The translations under genes and the position numbers were made by a program. From Brachionus rotundiformis (lineage: Eukaryota; Rotifera; Eurotatoria; Ploima; Brachionidae): 64,000 bases of DNA. The notes beneath the pieces were generated by a model. It searched no databases and had not been told where the DNA came from. It was given only the letters and a program-made list of their open reading frames with translations. This document shows positions 33,915 through 45,301 of this stretch, in pieces (within the stretch, counting starts at the first letter, position 1; every line of letters starts with the position of its first letter). The stretch covers positions 1,626,120 through 1,690,119 of the forward strand of contig JAESIW010000020.1 of the NCBI GenBank assembly GCA_016802295.1, given 5' to 3'.

Positions 33915-34170
33915 TTCTAGTAGTGAAAGGCTGCAATTTAGGACAAGGGAATACGACAGGGCTTGCTCTATGTCGTATATGAAACTTGGTATGCTGCGAA
34001 GGACTTTCAGAATCTGGACCTACGATCAAATTATATTACTGTTTTGATCATTGAAGTGTAGGACTTCATCTAGAATTTACCATACCTATCTAGAATGTTA
34101 TATGAAAAGATATCAAAAAGATTGAAAAGGTTCATAAAAAGGAACTAGAATGTTTCCACAAGATTGCTTT
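33915..34170 (+). pseudogene. CR1-like LINE reverse-transcriptase fragment
   Basis: Across several frames one can read KLGMLRRTFRIWTYDQI and then IKKIEKVHKKELE. These correspond in order to the CR1-type 3' segments usually written LGMIxRTF...LYKxLVRPxLEY...IEKVQRRATR. The middle of the motif series is damaged by stops and shifts. It is close to, but opposite in strand from, the RTE-like fragment at 34437. Confidence 0.45.
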
Positions 34171-34436
34171 TTGAATTCTAATTATAAGTCGACTAAAAAG
34201 TGAAAATAAATGTTTTTTAATAAAAAATTTTAAATTATTTGATTAATTAATAAAATATTAATAATTTTCTCTGTTTTGACTATCAATAAATACAATTTTA
34301 TAATGTAAAACTATAATCAAATTAAAGCATATTAAAGCTTATTAAAGCATATAATTTAAAAACAAAATAAATTAAACATATAAATTTATAATTTCGAATT
34401 AAATTATTGTTTATTTTTTAGACGAAGATAGAAAAT

Positions 34437-34985
34437 TTAATTCGACGTGTAAAGACTCAATTTTTGATTGCTACTCCCAGTGGAGCATAAGGCGTCCACA
34501 CGTCCCCTCCATTCTACCCTATCCTTAGTGACAATTTCTGATTGTCCCCAAGTGAGTTTCATCTCTCTCAGATCTCTTTCAACTGTTCTCCTCCAGGTCA
34601 TCTTTTGTCTTCCAGCATTTCTCTTTCCTTGAGGTGTCCAAAATAGTGCAACTCTAGAAATTCTGTCTGCTGACATTCTAAGAACATGACCAAGCCACTT
34701 AAGTCGTCTTCTGCGTATTATGTTTCGGATTGGCTCGGATCTTGATCCGTTGTACAGCTCCTCATTTGTGATAACTTTCGGATAGAAGATTCTCAAAATT
34801 TTTCTTAGGCAATTGTTATGGAATACTTCGATCTTTTGAAGATCACTGTCAGTCATTCGCCAGCATTCAGATCCATATAACAATACAAATTTGACAAGAC
34901 TACTATAAAAGATGTAATTTAGTCCTCAGTCGAAAGAATGACGATTTCCACATATGCCTTAATTTGAAGAAAGCGGCTTCGATTG
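34437..34985 (-). pseudogene. RTE-like LINE 3' end, 5'-truncated and frameshifted
   Basis: A 148-codon frame carries the conserved C-terminal domain of RTE-type retrotransposons: LLYGSECWRMT, NNCLRKILRI, RRRRLKWLGHVLRM, PQGKRNAGRQKMTWRRTVERD and ALCST. Upstream (34985-34890) the reading continues as AAFFKLRHMWKSS and LRTKLHL, then shifts frame before YSSLVKFVLLYGSE, so the copy is dead. The catalytic part of the reverse transcriptase and the endonuclease are missing, as expected for a 5'-truncated insertion. Less AT-rich than its surroundings. Confidence 0.85.
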
Positions 34986-35780
34986 GTTCTGGCTTTCATT
35001 GCTTAGTATCACTAAAAAACTTTGAAAAATTGACCAACATTTTATTAAAATATTTAAAAATTTGATATATAATTTTGTGAACCATAAATAAGATATTAAT
35101 TTAGATCTTTAAGTAATATAATATAAACTAATCAATTTAACTAAAATTATTAATCCAATCAAATTTAATTATTAAGAAATCAAGCAAATTATTAAACAAT
35201 TTTTAAACACCTGATATTAAAAAAACATTTCGCTACTTTAAGTTAATTTATTTTTAAATTTAGTGATAGTTAAAGGATCTTATATCGTTATTTTTGACAT
35301 TTCTAAAAACAAAACGAAACATTAGTACCGATGACTAGGATATTTAGTATTTATGTCTGAATTAAAGTACTGATTTTTTAAACACAAGAATTTACCATTT
35401 CGTAAAATCATCCTAACAAATCAGTACTGTATACTTAAACATTTTTGTTCCGATAATAATATTTTGTAGCAATTAAAACAATTACAGGAACGAGTTTTCA
35501 GAATAATTTAATGATAAACCATAACCAAAAAGTAAATTTCAAGTCATATATTTTTGAACATAAATCCTTTACACAAGTATACATTATAGAATTTTGAAAT
35601 TTGAATTCATCTAAAATTTCTGTAATACATGCACTATTTTAAAAAAATTGTGTTAAGTCATCTAAATTGAAATATTTTTTGCTTTTTTTTAAACTAAATT
35701 CAGAATTTTTAGCTAGTTAGCGTGAAATATTAACCTAATAAACCTTTATTTTTCAGATAAAAATCTAAACTAATCAAAAG

Positions 35781-36789
35781 ATGGTATTGTTAATTAAAAA
35801 AAAATAATAATTGAATAATGAAAATTTTTTTGCTTTAAGTCAAGACGTTATGATACAAGAACAACAATTTTTTCACCAGAAGGGCGATTATACCAAGTCG
35901 AATACGCATTGGAGGCTATTTCGCATGCTGGTACCAGTTTAGGCATACTCGCCAATGATGGTATCCTTTTAGCGGCCGAAAAACGAAGCACTAACAAACT
36001 TTTAGATGATTTAAATTATTCTGAAAAAATTTACAAACTTAATGAGTGAGTTTTAAATTTGAAGTTTAATTTTTAAACAAATTGATTTAAATATTAAAAG
36101 TGACATATGTTGTTCAGTTTCTGGTATTACTTCTGATGCAAATGTTTTGATAAATGAGTTGAGACTGATTGCCCAAAGATATCAATTGAACTATCAAGAG
36201 CCAGTACCGTGTGAAAATATAGTTTCCAGTTTGTGCAATGTCAAACAAGCATATACTCAGTTCGGAGGTAAGCGCCCGTTTGGCGTTTCCATTTTATATA
36301 TGGGTTGGGATAAACAATTTGGTTATCAATTGTATCAGAGTGATCCGTCAGGAAATTATGGAGGATGGAAAGCTACTTGCATTGGAAACAACAACCAAGT
36401 ATATCAAATTAATCAATCTGAATTAAATATTTACAATTAATAAAATTTTGATTTAAGACTGCTATTTCAATTTTGAAGCAGGAATATAAAATAGGAGAAA
36501 CTAAGCTAGCCGATGCTCTTAATTTGGCAATTAAAATAATGAGTAAAACTTTGGACACTACCAAACTTAGTTCAGAAAAAAGTATACTTTATTTAGGTTA
36601 AATTTTAAAAATTAAATGATTTGGTAATTAGTTGAAATTGCGACACTGACTCGAGAACATGGAAAGACTAGAATTAGAATATTGGGCGAAAAGGAAATTT
36701 TGGAACTCATCAAGCATTACGAGGAAGAACAAGCTAAATTAGAAGCTGAAAAATTGGCCAAAGAAAAAGCAGCCCAGCAATCGAAATAA
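35781..36789 (+). CDS. PSMA4: 20S proteasome subunit alpha-4 (PSMA4)
   Basis: Alpha-ring subunit of the 20S proteasome. Exon 1 (35781-35783) is only the ATG; the intron starts at once (GTATTG) and exon 2 opens at 35840 with TCA AGA CGT, giving MSRRYDTRTTIFSPEGR, the conserved alpha-4 N-terminus. Exon 2 continues with YQVEYALEAISHAG and LLAAEKRSTNKLLDD; exon 3 resumes with CCSVSGITSDANVLINEL and runs through KRPFGVSILYMGWDK and DPSGNYGGWKATCIGNN. Exon 4 begins TAISILKQEYK, and exon 5 has VEIATLTREHGKTRIRIL, ending in a Lys/Glu-rich tail (KLAKEKAAQQSK). Length about 250, usual for PSMA4. As in other alpha subunits there is no catalytic Thr. Strong conservation makes the call secure. Confidence 0.97.
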
Positions 36790-37455
36790 TTCCATGTTCT
36801 TTTTTTTCGCTAAAAGCTTTTAAGTCAATTGAATCGAAACATTTATCTCTTGATATTTTAATTTATTTATAAAATAAAATTAAAAATTTTATTTTTTGAA
36901 AAAAATAAATAGGTCTATTAAATACAGTTTAAATAGCAGTATATTTCCAGACGGTTGCAATAAGTTGAGGTATTTTTTGAAAAAGTTTATCTTAAAAATA
37001 CGTTTAGCTAGTTTTTATGAAGAATTGTAATTTAAAATCTTTGTAAATTTAATTTTTAAATTGAAATCGATTTATTCGATTCATTATGCTTGATTATTAA
37101 TTTTTATTGTTCTTTATATAGTTCATTAAATCTAAGTTAATTTTACATATTTCAATGAGCAAAAGTTTTTTAAAAGCTTGCAAAAAAATTGACCAAGAAT
37201 GATCATCACCTATTATGAGACACAAAATTCCAATATTATTTTAAAAAGACAAAAGGAAATGAGTTTTTTATTTCTTTATTAATTAAGAATAAATGTAGAC
37301 AATAATTGTCTATTTTATTGGATTTTTTTATAATTAATTGTTTAAATTTTTGATCTGTTATTTTTTACTGATTTATCGAAATATCTAGAAAAAAATTAAA
37401 AGTTGTACAATTTATCCTGTTAAAAATTATTTATCTAAAGAAAAATTTCATGTTA
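36790..37455. other. Intergenic between converging genes
   Basis: AT-rich sequence between the 3' ends of PSMA4 (+) and the Shisa-like gene (-). Nothing recognisable. Confidence 0.6.
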
Positions 37456-37943
37456 TCAAATTTGAGTAATTTCTGTTCTGTTCTCGTTTTCTGGTCTTTG
37501 CGAAAACAATGAATCATAAGAAGGTGGTAACTCAATATTTGGCTTATTTTCCATACTATTATTATGACTAATAGTAAAGACAGTTCTCATTTCAATATTG
37601 TCACGGCTTCTTAAGCTTTCTAAAAACAATAAAGATAACAAAAAAAGAAAATTGTTTACCAACCATTAGAACCAATTCGGACGACATTTTCTTGGCTCTT
37701 ATTTATACAAATAAATATAAGGCATATACAAAAGACTACAATTGAAGCTATTATAATTCCTAATAATAACCCAGAATCATTTTTGGTATTATTAATTGGA
37801 AAATTACAACTGAACTGGTCTAGCCTGTACAGATATGAGCTACAACAATACTTTCGTGTACATGTTCCACAACAGTATTTACTACATTGAAACGAAAAAA
37901 AATATTCACCATAAGAGTTGTAATAAGAAAGACAAGTTTCCAT
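37456..37943 (-). CDS. Shisa-like type I membrane adaptor
   Basis: Two exons. Exon 1 (37943 to about 37666) encodes a Cys-rich ectodomain (YGEYFFSFQCSKYCCGTC, RKYCCSSYLYRLDQFSC) matching the Shisa signature in order and spacing, then a transmembrane helix (LLLGIIIASIVVFCICLIFI). Exon 2 (ends 37456) adds a cytoplasmic tail with SRDNIEMRTVFTISHNN and a proline-tyrosine motif, ELPPSYDSL, a WW-domain or Nedd4 ligase site common in Shisa proteins. The join is AAT G|..|AA AGC. Vertebrate Shisas retain Wnt and FGF receptors in the ER or modulate AMPA receptors; which role applies here cannot be told. There is no clear N-terminal signal peptide: the ATG is immediately followed by ETCLSYYNS. An upstream exon may be missing. 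Confidence 0.8.
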
Positions 37944-38599
37944 TTTTTAATTTGATCTTTCTTTATAAATTTTTATATATTTAAATTTACATGTTAATAG
38001 CTTTTATCTTATTAAAAGATAATTTTAAACACATAATTAATTTGAAGATTAAATTTTTTAATTTACATTTCATAACAGTGTCTGAATAAGATATTATTCA
38101 ATTTTCGATAAGACCTATGAATTTATATAATTTTTAAAATTGATTCAAAATAAAAAATTCCCGATATTAAAACATTTTATAAAAAAATTCAATATAAAGT
38201 TTTGATTTATGCTTGGGTCGTTGTCCTTATGTAAAGTAAATTAGATTCATATTTTTGGGATTTGAATGGTTTTAATTCTACCAAAATATCCGTTTAAAGT
38301 CTGAATCCATATTATCTTTAAAAATCTTAAAACAATAAAGTTTTTTTTTTCCATAGATTAAGAATTTCAATTTTACAACAAAATTTGCAACCCCTTTAAA
38401 TGAGATACTTAAGAAAATTTGTCCTGGTCTTTCTAAAAAATTTGAAAAATCATCACTCTTTTTTCAAAAATTAGAATAAATAAAACTGCTAATTATTTTT
38501 AAATCTAAGGGAAAAAATCCAATTAATTTTCATAAAAGAAAAACATATAGCTTTTCCTTAGTTTTAAATTTTAATAAGAAAAATTAGCAGAAATTAAAA
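37944..38599. other. Intergenic between the Shisa copy and LINE fragment
   Basis: AT-rich; no frame or repeat recognised. Confidence 0.55.
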
Positions 38600-38985
38600 A
38601 TAAAAAATATACATTGCATTCGTAAAACCACACTTGGAATATGCCATTGCAATGTGGACCCAAAGTGTTCAGAGACGAGCAACTAAATTAGTTAAGACTA
38701 TAAAAGACTTGCCATACGAATGCAGACTCAAAAAGTTAGGTTTGACAACATTAAAGGAAAGGAGACAAAGAGGCGACTTAATCGAGTACTTTAAGATAAG
38801 TGCTGGACTAAGTAGGGTGGACTGGCACTACCCGAATAAGATGATGAACTCTATTATAGTTGATGGACCTTCACGGAAATAAACACCGTCTGGAAAAACA
38901 GTTCACCAAAATGGGTACAGATAACATTTTTTGTTAAATAGAATTGTTGAAAATTGGAACAAGCTCACAACAGAGACTTTCACTT
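38600..38985 (+). pseudogene. CR1-like LINE 3' fragment, deleted and frameshifted
   Basis: Reads VKPHLEYAIAMWTQ joined directly to SVQRRATKLVKTIKDLPYE, CRLKKLGLTTLKERRQRGDL and IEYFKI. In intact CR1-type elements about 10-15 residues (the SPYLKKDIDLIE region) separate MW from VQRRATKL, so there is an internal deletion. After a stop, NRIVENWNKLTTET appears in another frame. It lies between the two Shisa-like copies. Confidence 0.85.
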
Positions 38986-39162
38986 GTAATTTACTCTTAA
39001 TTTACGTAATTTTACGATGATTGTTATTAATTTTCGTTAAAACAGTGATTTTTCATTTTATATTAAGAATAAATTGAAGTATTTCTAGAGAAAAAATATA
39101 AAATTCCAATTTTATTGTATTTATTTAAAATTTTTTACATGTATCTGTTAAAAAAGTTATTT

Positions 39163-39484
39163 TCAAATTATGCTAACTTCTTCTGGTCTTTGCGAAAACA
39201 ATGAATCATAAGAAGGTGGTAACTCAATATTTGGCTTATTTTCCGTACTATTATTATGACTAATAGTAAAGACAGTTCTCATTTCAATATTGTCACGGCT
39301 TCTTAAGCTATCTAAAAACAATAAAGATAACAAAAGAAGAAAATTGTTACAAACCATTGAAATAATTTCGAACAACATTTTCTCCACTATTGATTCTCTT
39401 TATTTCACAACATATACAGAAAAACAAACAGCATAATAAAAATATAGCATTTGAAATAATTATTCCTGATACAATTTCTATCAT
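39163..39484 (-). CDS. Truncated Shisa-like duplicate: membrane helix and PPSY tail only
   Basis: Two exons. Exon 1 starts at 39484 (MIEIVSGIIISNAIFLLC) and encodes only a transmembrane helix and GENVVRNYFN. The intron and exon 2 are almost identical to those of the Shisa-like gene at 37456: SLRSRDNIEMRTVFTISHN and ELPPSYDSLFSQRPE. The Cys-rich Shisa ectodomain is absent, and no upstream exon carrying it is visible up to the next gene. The frame and splice sites are intact. It could be a short membrane-tethered PPxY protein competing for the same partners, or a young duplicate on its way to loss. Confidence 0.6.
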
Positions 39485-39904
39485 TTTATTTTTTAAATGT
39501 TTTATCTTTAATTCAAAAAAATTGAGTATCTAAATGTAATGAAACAGTGGCCTTTTTTGTGTAATCAACAAGTAAATTCTATTGAGGTTAAAATAAAATT
39601 TAAAATATAATTTAGTAAGATAGTCCACGAATTTTTCATGATTATGTCTTAATTAAAAATTAGTCAATTAATAAGTTAAATTAAGAAATAAAAAAGCAAA
39701 CATGTTATATTCTTATCAATTAAGATAAAGGTACTTGGTAGATTATTAATTTTAAATTTTAAATATTATGGATCATTTTTTATTATAAATTGTTTTACAC
39801 TAACTGCATACAATATTTACAGTTCCGTACAATTATAAAAACAAGTTTAAAAAATTGATTCATTAATTAATTTTATTTAAAAAAAAATTATTATCTTACA
39901 TTTC

Positions 39905-41413
39905 TTAAATATTTTTAAAATATTCCATTCCTTCATATCGCCTTATATCAAAAAAGTATGACTCCTCTTTAGTAAAAGAATAAGCTGGTAAGTATTTGGA
40001 AGATTCTTTTGGGTGTCCATAAAAATAACTATTTACAATGGTCAGTGCATCTTGATCAAAACCTTTAAAAAAATTTTAAATTTACTAATTAAAAATTAAA
40101 AAAATAGTCTATTTTTACGATGACAACCACAGCATCCACTAATTGAACTGCCTTGAGGAGCAATACAATTTTCCTCCAGAGCGCACGTTATCCAAGCTTT
40201 CATTATCAGGTCGGTGACAAAATTTCGACTAAATAAAAGTATATTTGCTTCAATGGTAAAAAAATCTTCATAACTCTTTTCGGAATCTTGGAACCACTCG
40301 AACATTCTCGGATTAGTATAACAATTAAGTTTAAGCTCAATGAATTGTGTCATCATTCCAACATCATTTAGCGCAGTGATTATGGGCGAAATTTCACCAG
40401 ATTTGAACCGGATTGATGAATCGACATAAATAATACTTTCATATTCTTTTAAAGCTTCTTGAATGATAAGGGGTTTCCATGCATATGTCTTTAAATTGGA
40501 AATATGTAGTGATGTTTTAGCGTATAGCCCATCATTATCAAATTTTATAACTTTGCATTTACAGTTTTTTACAGTCTAAAAATTAAGTAAATATTAATTT
40601 TTAGTATTTTGTTAAATAAAATTAAATTTTATTCACTGTTTGATAGGATTCCTCATTTAGTCCTAGATCATAGACAATCAGGGGATAGTCTGGCAAATGC
40701 TGATGTATATGGAACACTGTCGCTTGTAGGGAGCTATAATAAGCTGAATTGGCAGCGGTCACAATTACTGGCTTGTTTTTTCCCTAGTTTAAAAAAAAAT
40801 TAAATATTAGGTTAATTATGGACTTATAATGCATATTTTTTCAATTCTTTTAAATTTTCATATTTTCGTGACCTAACCTAGAATTATAAAATTCCGAATA
40901 TGCTTTTAATTTGATAAATAGTTTTATAAAATTGTTTACATTTATTTTACTTTTGAAAATTTTTTTCCTTGGATGTTCAAATGAATAAGTCTGCGTTTTA
41001 TTATACAAATACTTGACAAAATTTTTATTAACTTTTATTGATCTGTCCTTTGAATCCAGAAAGTAATCACTTTCAATCGGATAATTTTTGAATAAAATAC
41101 TACTTTCTTTGTTATATAAAAAATCTGAAAACGAAATCAATTCCAAATATTTGATCACTGATTCATATTTATTTTCTTTATGCAACAATATTGAAAACAA
41201 CTTATTTAAACGATGAGTAGATATGTCCTGAATGTAAAGATTGTCATTTATTTGGATATTTAGGTCGTTTAGTTTTTCTAGGCTTTTGATTTCACCATAT
41301 TTTTTTTTGCTTTTGATTTGATCATCGTCCCTGAGTATCAACTTGAATCCAAAAAAAGAAAAAAAAACAATAAATAAAAACTTAAGTAAATTATTGCGAC
41401 GGAAACGAATCAT
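39905..41413 (-). CDS. Golgi-type glycosyltransferase-like protein (DUF1647-type)
   Basis: Type II membrane protein of about 400 residues in at least four exons, starting at 41413. The N-terminus has a basic cap and one hydrophobic anchor (FLFIVFFSFFGFKLIL). After a divergent stem region, the second exon (about 40788-40640) opens the catalytic-like domain: KPVIVTAANSAYYSSLQAT and LPLIVYDLGLN. The third reads NLKTYAWKPLIIQEAL, then IIYVDSSIRF (a DxS element in the position of the usual DxD), PRMFEWF and AWITCALEENCIAPQGSS; the last is short, ending FDQDALTIVNSYFYG and a Tyr-rich tail. The order matches the uncharacterised invertebrate family with DUF1647 (nucleotide-diphospho-sugar-transferase fold). 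Substrate is unknown. Confidence 0.75.
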
Positions 41414-43741
41414 AATGTATTGAAAATTATATGAATTTTGTTTTTATTTCTTTAATTTTTGATCATATTTTTGATTTAAATTTCTATTTTCATTTTTGTT
41501 TTTGATCATAAACAATTTTGATTTTTACTAAATAATTTTTCTAATTTATTAAATTTAAAAATTAATAAATATCAAAACAATAAACCAAAATGTCATATGA
41601 ACTTTGGTAAAATTCAAAATATTGGATGAATGATTTTCTCTAATTATTATTTTAAATAAAATTATAAATCTAAAAATATTAGCTTTACAAAATTTTTCGA
41701 AAATTCAAATAAATGATCAGATTTGTTTTTGATTTTATAAAGCGAAATGAATACCTTTTGAAATAACTAAAGTAATCAAATTTTAATATTCGGCTAGTTT
41801 TAGAAAAACCTAAAAATCTAAAATAAAATCCTATTTCAGAATAATTTTAGTCTAAATTTTTTTTTATAATAAATTTTTGCCTAGAAGCATTTATAAAAAT
41901 ATTTCGTTAATCATCAACGATCTTCTTAGTGATTCTTTTAATTTTTTAGGAAAAATTTTAATTTAAAATGCACCTTATTAACAAATATTAAGTAAAAAAC
42001 AGTTCACTTTGATTCTATTGTTAATTTTCTTATTTGAAAATCGTATTATAATAATTGAAAAACAGATTTACCTCGAATTTTTTTGAATTTTATCTAAAAC
42101 ATGAATAAAATAGAAACAAATTCATAAAGATAAAAATATTTCATAAATATAATTGAGATCACAAGTTTATAGAACTAATTATACTTATAGAATGCTACCT
42201 TTAATAAATGATAATTCAAATATATAATTATCTTATCTCGTGTTTTCAATGGAATTTCGATGTACATTTAAAAATACCCTTAACAAGTTTTAGTTTAAGA
42301 GCTTGTCGAAAATTCTAATATTTTGCAAAAATTGACTTTAAAAAAGAAGAAATACTTTAAAAATGTCAATTAATGTGTATCTTTTCATGAGAGGAAAAAC
42401 TTATTTTTTAAAAATTTTTTCTGATTCTTTCTTTTGTATAATTTAGACTTATTTGAAAAAAACAAACAATAACAAAAATAATTAGCATCTGTAGTTAAGA
42501 AACGAATATAAAAATTTTTTTAAACTAATTTGCCATTTAACATATTGATTTTTGAATTTAAAAATGAATTTTTTGTCAGAATTTTATAAAATTAATAAAT
42601 TAACTGTAATTACGCAATTCTTGATAAACCGTATAAACTGAAATATTTGATTTAAGATGAAATGAGAAAAAAATTTATTAAAATTTTAAGGTAATCAATT
42701 TACATATTTTCAAAATTTCACAAAATCAGAAAGTCAAAAATCTAAAACCAGATTTCCAATTTCGGAAAAAAACATTTATACGCTTAGAACTAAAGAATTT
42801 TTAATTTAATTTTAAGTTATGTTTCTTTTATTATCGTGTGGTTGATTTTTAGTTGAAAAAAAATAAATTTAAAGCAACTCAATCCTTTCTGAAATGTATT
42901 TCTTTATATATATTTTTTGGCTATTTTTTGAGATTTTAAAAATATTATGATTTTTAAAAAATTCTAAAGTCTCAATTGATCTGGTAAATCTTCAAAGCAT
43001 TAATTAGGCACATTGATTATATAATATTTGTACTAATTCATCTAGAGTCTTTTGAAAAAATACATTACTAAAGATTCTATCGATTCAATTATTGTTTAGC
43101 CTAGGATGATTTTTTTTGTTTGGAAAATAATTATTTCAAGTAAAAATTTAGACTTCTATTATTATAAAATCGATGATTCAATTATTAATTAGAATAATTG
43201 TTTGAAATTTTGTTTAACAATTCAACAAACTACATAGATTTATTTATCTTTAATCAGAAAAATATTTTTATCTTACAATTATATATAATTACTCCTAGAA
43301 CTTTATTTACTTCTAAAATTAAATCGTAACTAATTACTTTGATTAATTAGTTTACTAATAGAAAAAAAACTTACAAGGCATAGAGGAAAATTTTATTGTT
43401 TTTTTTAAATTTTATTTTATTATTTCCCAAAATATCATTAACTAGTTTTAAAATCAAAATTGGCAAAGTCTTTGAATAAATTTTTTTTAATTGATATGTT
43501 TTGAGTGCCTAATGGTAATATGCTTTACGATTTCCACTTTCGAGTTATATAATTAATTTGATTGCGTTTTAAGTAAAAGATTCGAGATTTTTAAGTAATT
43601 TTTATTCAATCTCAATTAGTTTTCTAAAATAGTATATTTTTTTGATTAAAAAAAAAACAATTCTTTAATTAATTATTTTTGATTTGGAATCTATTATATT
43701 TATGGTATTTATGCTTCTTATGGACACTTGAGTTTCTACCT
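41414..43741. other. 2.3-kb AT-rich region, nothing seen
   Basis: No open frame over 60 codons with protein-like composition, no repeat copy of other window elements and no RNA-gene hallmarks were seen on either strand. Confidence 0.6.
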
Positions 43742-44424
43742 CTAAACCCGATCCCCTACAAAATTTAAATTAAATTCAGAAACAAAAAATTCAAGAAGTA
43801 CCATTTTTTTTCTATAATCCCACGGTAGTTGAAATTTTGGATCACTCCAGATACCAAGCTTATTTTTTTTAGCATTACTTTCAACCATTTTATATTCATC
43901 GCAGCCTTTTTGAAACTTATAATGAGCTACGAGACCAAGCTCTGTCATTTTTTTGTTAACGTTTTCTTTTTTGTGGTTAATTACTTCGGCAACAGTTCGT
44001 CCATATAAATCTGTTTTTTCAATTACCAAATTGACTTTTGAATTTAGTGGCAGCATTTGACTTTTATGATTAACATTTATTAGTTAATTTTATTACAATG
44101 AAAATTAAATATTACGCTAGTTTGTTAAGAGATTCAGAACCCCATTTTGGTTGACTCTTTTCAGGTGCATCAATGCAAAGAAATCTGATTCTAACAAGTT
44201 CTGAATTAGAATTGTTTCTCACCGTGATTGTATCTCCATCAGCAACTTTGACTACAGTATAGCTATGCGGACCTTAATGAATTATTTATATTAAATTTAA
44301 AACTAAAATGACCAATTTATACTTAGTGAAGGTTTTTTAGCTTGATTTTTCGATAAAATTTTAGATTCGTAAATTGCAGAATTTATTAATATAAAAATTA
44401 CACAAGGAATACAAAATTTAATCA
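43742..44424 (-). CDS. Secreted staphylococcal-nuclease-type (SNase) protein, copy 1
   Basis: Three exons (starts at 44424; introns near 44326-44275 and 44108-44060; phases agree), about 170 residues. A signal peptide (MIKFCIPCVIFILINSAIY) is followed by the SNase OB-fold: VVKVADGDTITV, VRIRFLCIDAPE, YGRTVAEVIN and the helix VNKKMTELGLVAHY, ending in KKNKLGIW. Residues equivalent to Staphylococcus nuclease Asp21, Arg35, Asp40, Glu43 and Arg87 (catalytic Asp/Glu/Arg set) are present, with Ala at Thr41 as in many homologs. This predicts a secreted Ca2+-dependent DNase/RNase. Stand-alone secreted SNases are common in bacteria but uncommon in animals, where the fold is best known inside Tudor-SN. 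A paralog lies 0.9 kb upstream on the same strand. Confidence 0.88.
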
Positions 44425-44741
44425 TTATTATTCAAATCGAGAAAATTTTTTAATGTTGTATTATTTTGCTTATTTATCTTAGCTTTTATAATGATTAAAA
44501 TAGTTGATAAACGATTATTTATCTTATCTTTTTTTTAGTGTTGATTTCATATCAAGGTTGATTTATACAATGTTTATTTTTTTATTTAAATTTAATGTTT
44601 AAACTATTTCATAAATGATGACACGCTATCTTAAATTAATCAGCGTCAAATTATTTTCCATGGTTCAAAAATAATTCAATTTTTTAAATTAGATTTAAAA
44701 TGTTTATTTCAAATTAAAGAAGTTTTTTTAGTAAAAAAAAA

Positions 44742-44927
44742 TTAAATTTCCATCTTGGTTAAACAGCAGCAAAATGTTTTAATAAAGCAACAATCGGGGC
44801 TAGACTCTAGTTGGTCTTTTTTGTTTTCTTTAAACTCTGAATTGGTAAATATTGGACGAATGTCTTCATTAATACTTGGTTGATTTCTTTTTATTTCTTG
44901 ATCAACTTTTTCCTGATTTTCACTCAT
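44742..44927 (-). CDS. Possible 61-residue hydrophilic protein with C-terminal Cys cluster
   Basis: ATG-started frame: the first 45 residues are charged (KVDQEIKRNQPS, FKENKKDQLESS), then DCCFIKTFCCCLTKMEI ends the protein. The five Cys around a hydrophobic core resemble palmitoylation-type membrane-attachment clusters. No intron, no recognised family, and it sits between the two SNase genes. Composition is protein-like, but short length keeps confidence low. Confidence 0.4.
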   Translation of the reverse strand: MSENQEKVDQEIKRNQPSINEDIRPIFTNSEFKENKKDQLESSPDCCFIKTFCCCLTKMEI

Positions 44928-45301
44928 TATTCATTTCTTAATATATTTAATTTTAAAGTGTTGTTTTTGGGATATGATAATACATTAGAATTTAAATTTA
45001 TTTTCTTTGGTTACCAATGGAAAAAAATTTAATATGCAAATTTTTTAAAATTTGAGCATACAACCTTTTTAATTATAAATTAATGAGTTTATTTTTCAGA
45101 TCCTAGATTTGTTTATAAATCGCTTTTTCTGGTATTGATTATTAAAGAAATCAAATTGGTTTTCTGTGAAAACTTCAAGGATTTTCTCTTTTAATATTTA
45201 ATACCATAAATTTATTTCTTTTATAAATATTCAATTATTTTTATATAATTCAATAAATTAAATCAGCATTTCAACTTTTATTTTAAAAATATTTAACAAT
45301 T
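44928..45301. other. Short intergenic spacer
   Basis: AT-rich DNA between the small Cys-tail frame and the 3' end of SNase copy 2; nothing recognised. Confidence 0.55.

Larger units (their letters stand above)
33413..35780. other. Intergenic with two LINE fragments
   Basis: Contains reverse-transcriptase debris at 33915-34170 (+) and 34437-34985 (-). The remainder, 34990-35780, is AT-rich with nothing seen. Confidence 0.55.
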
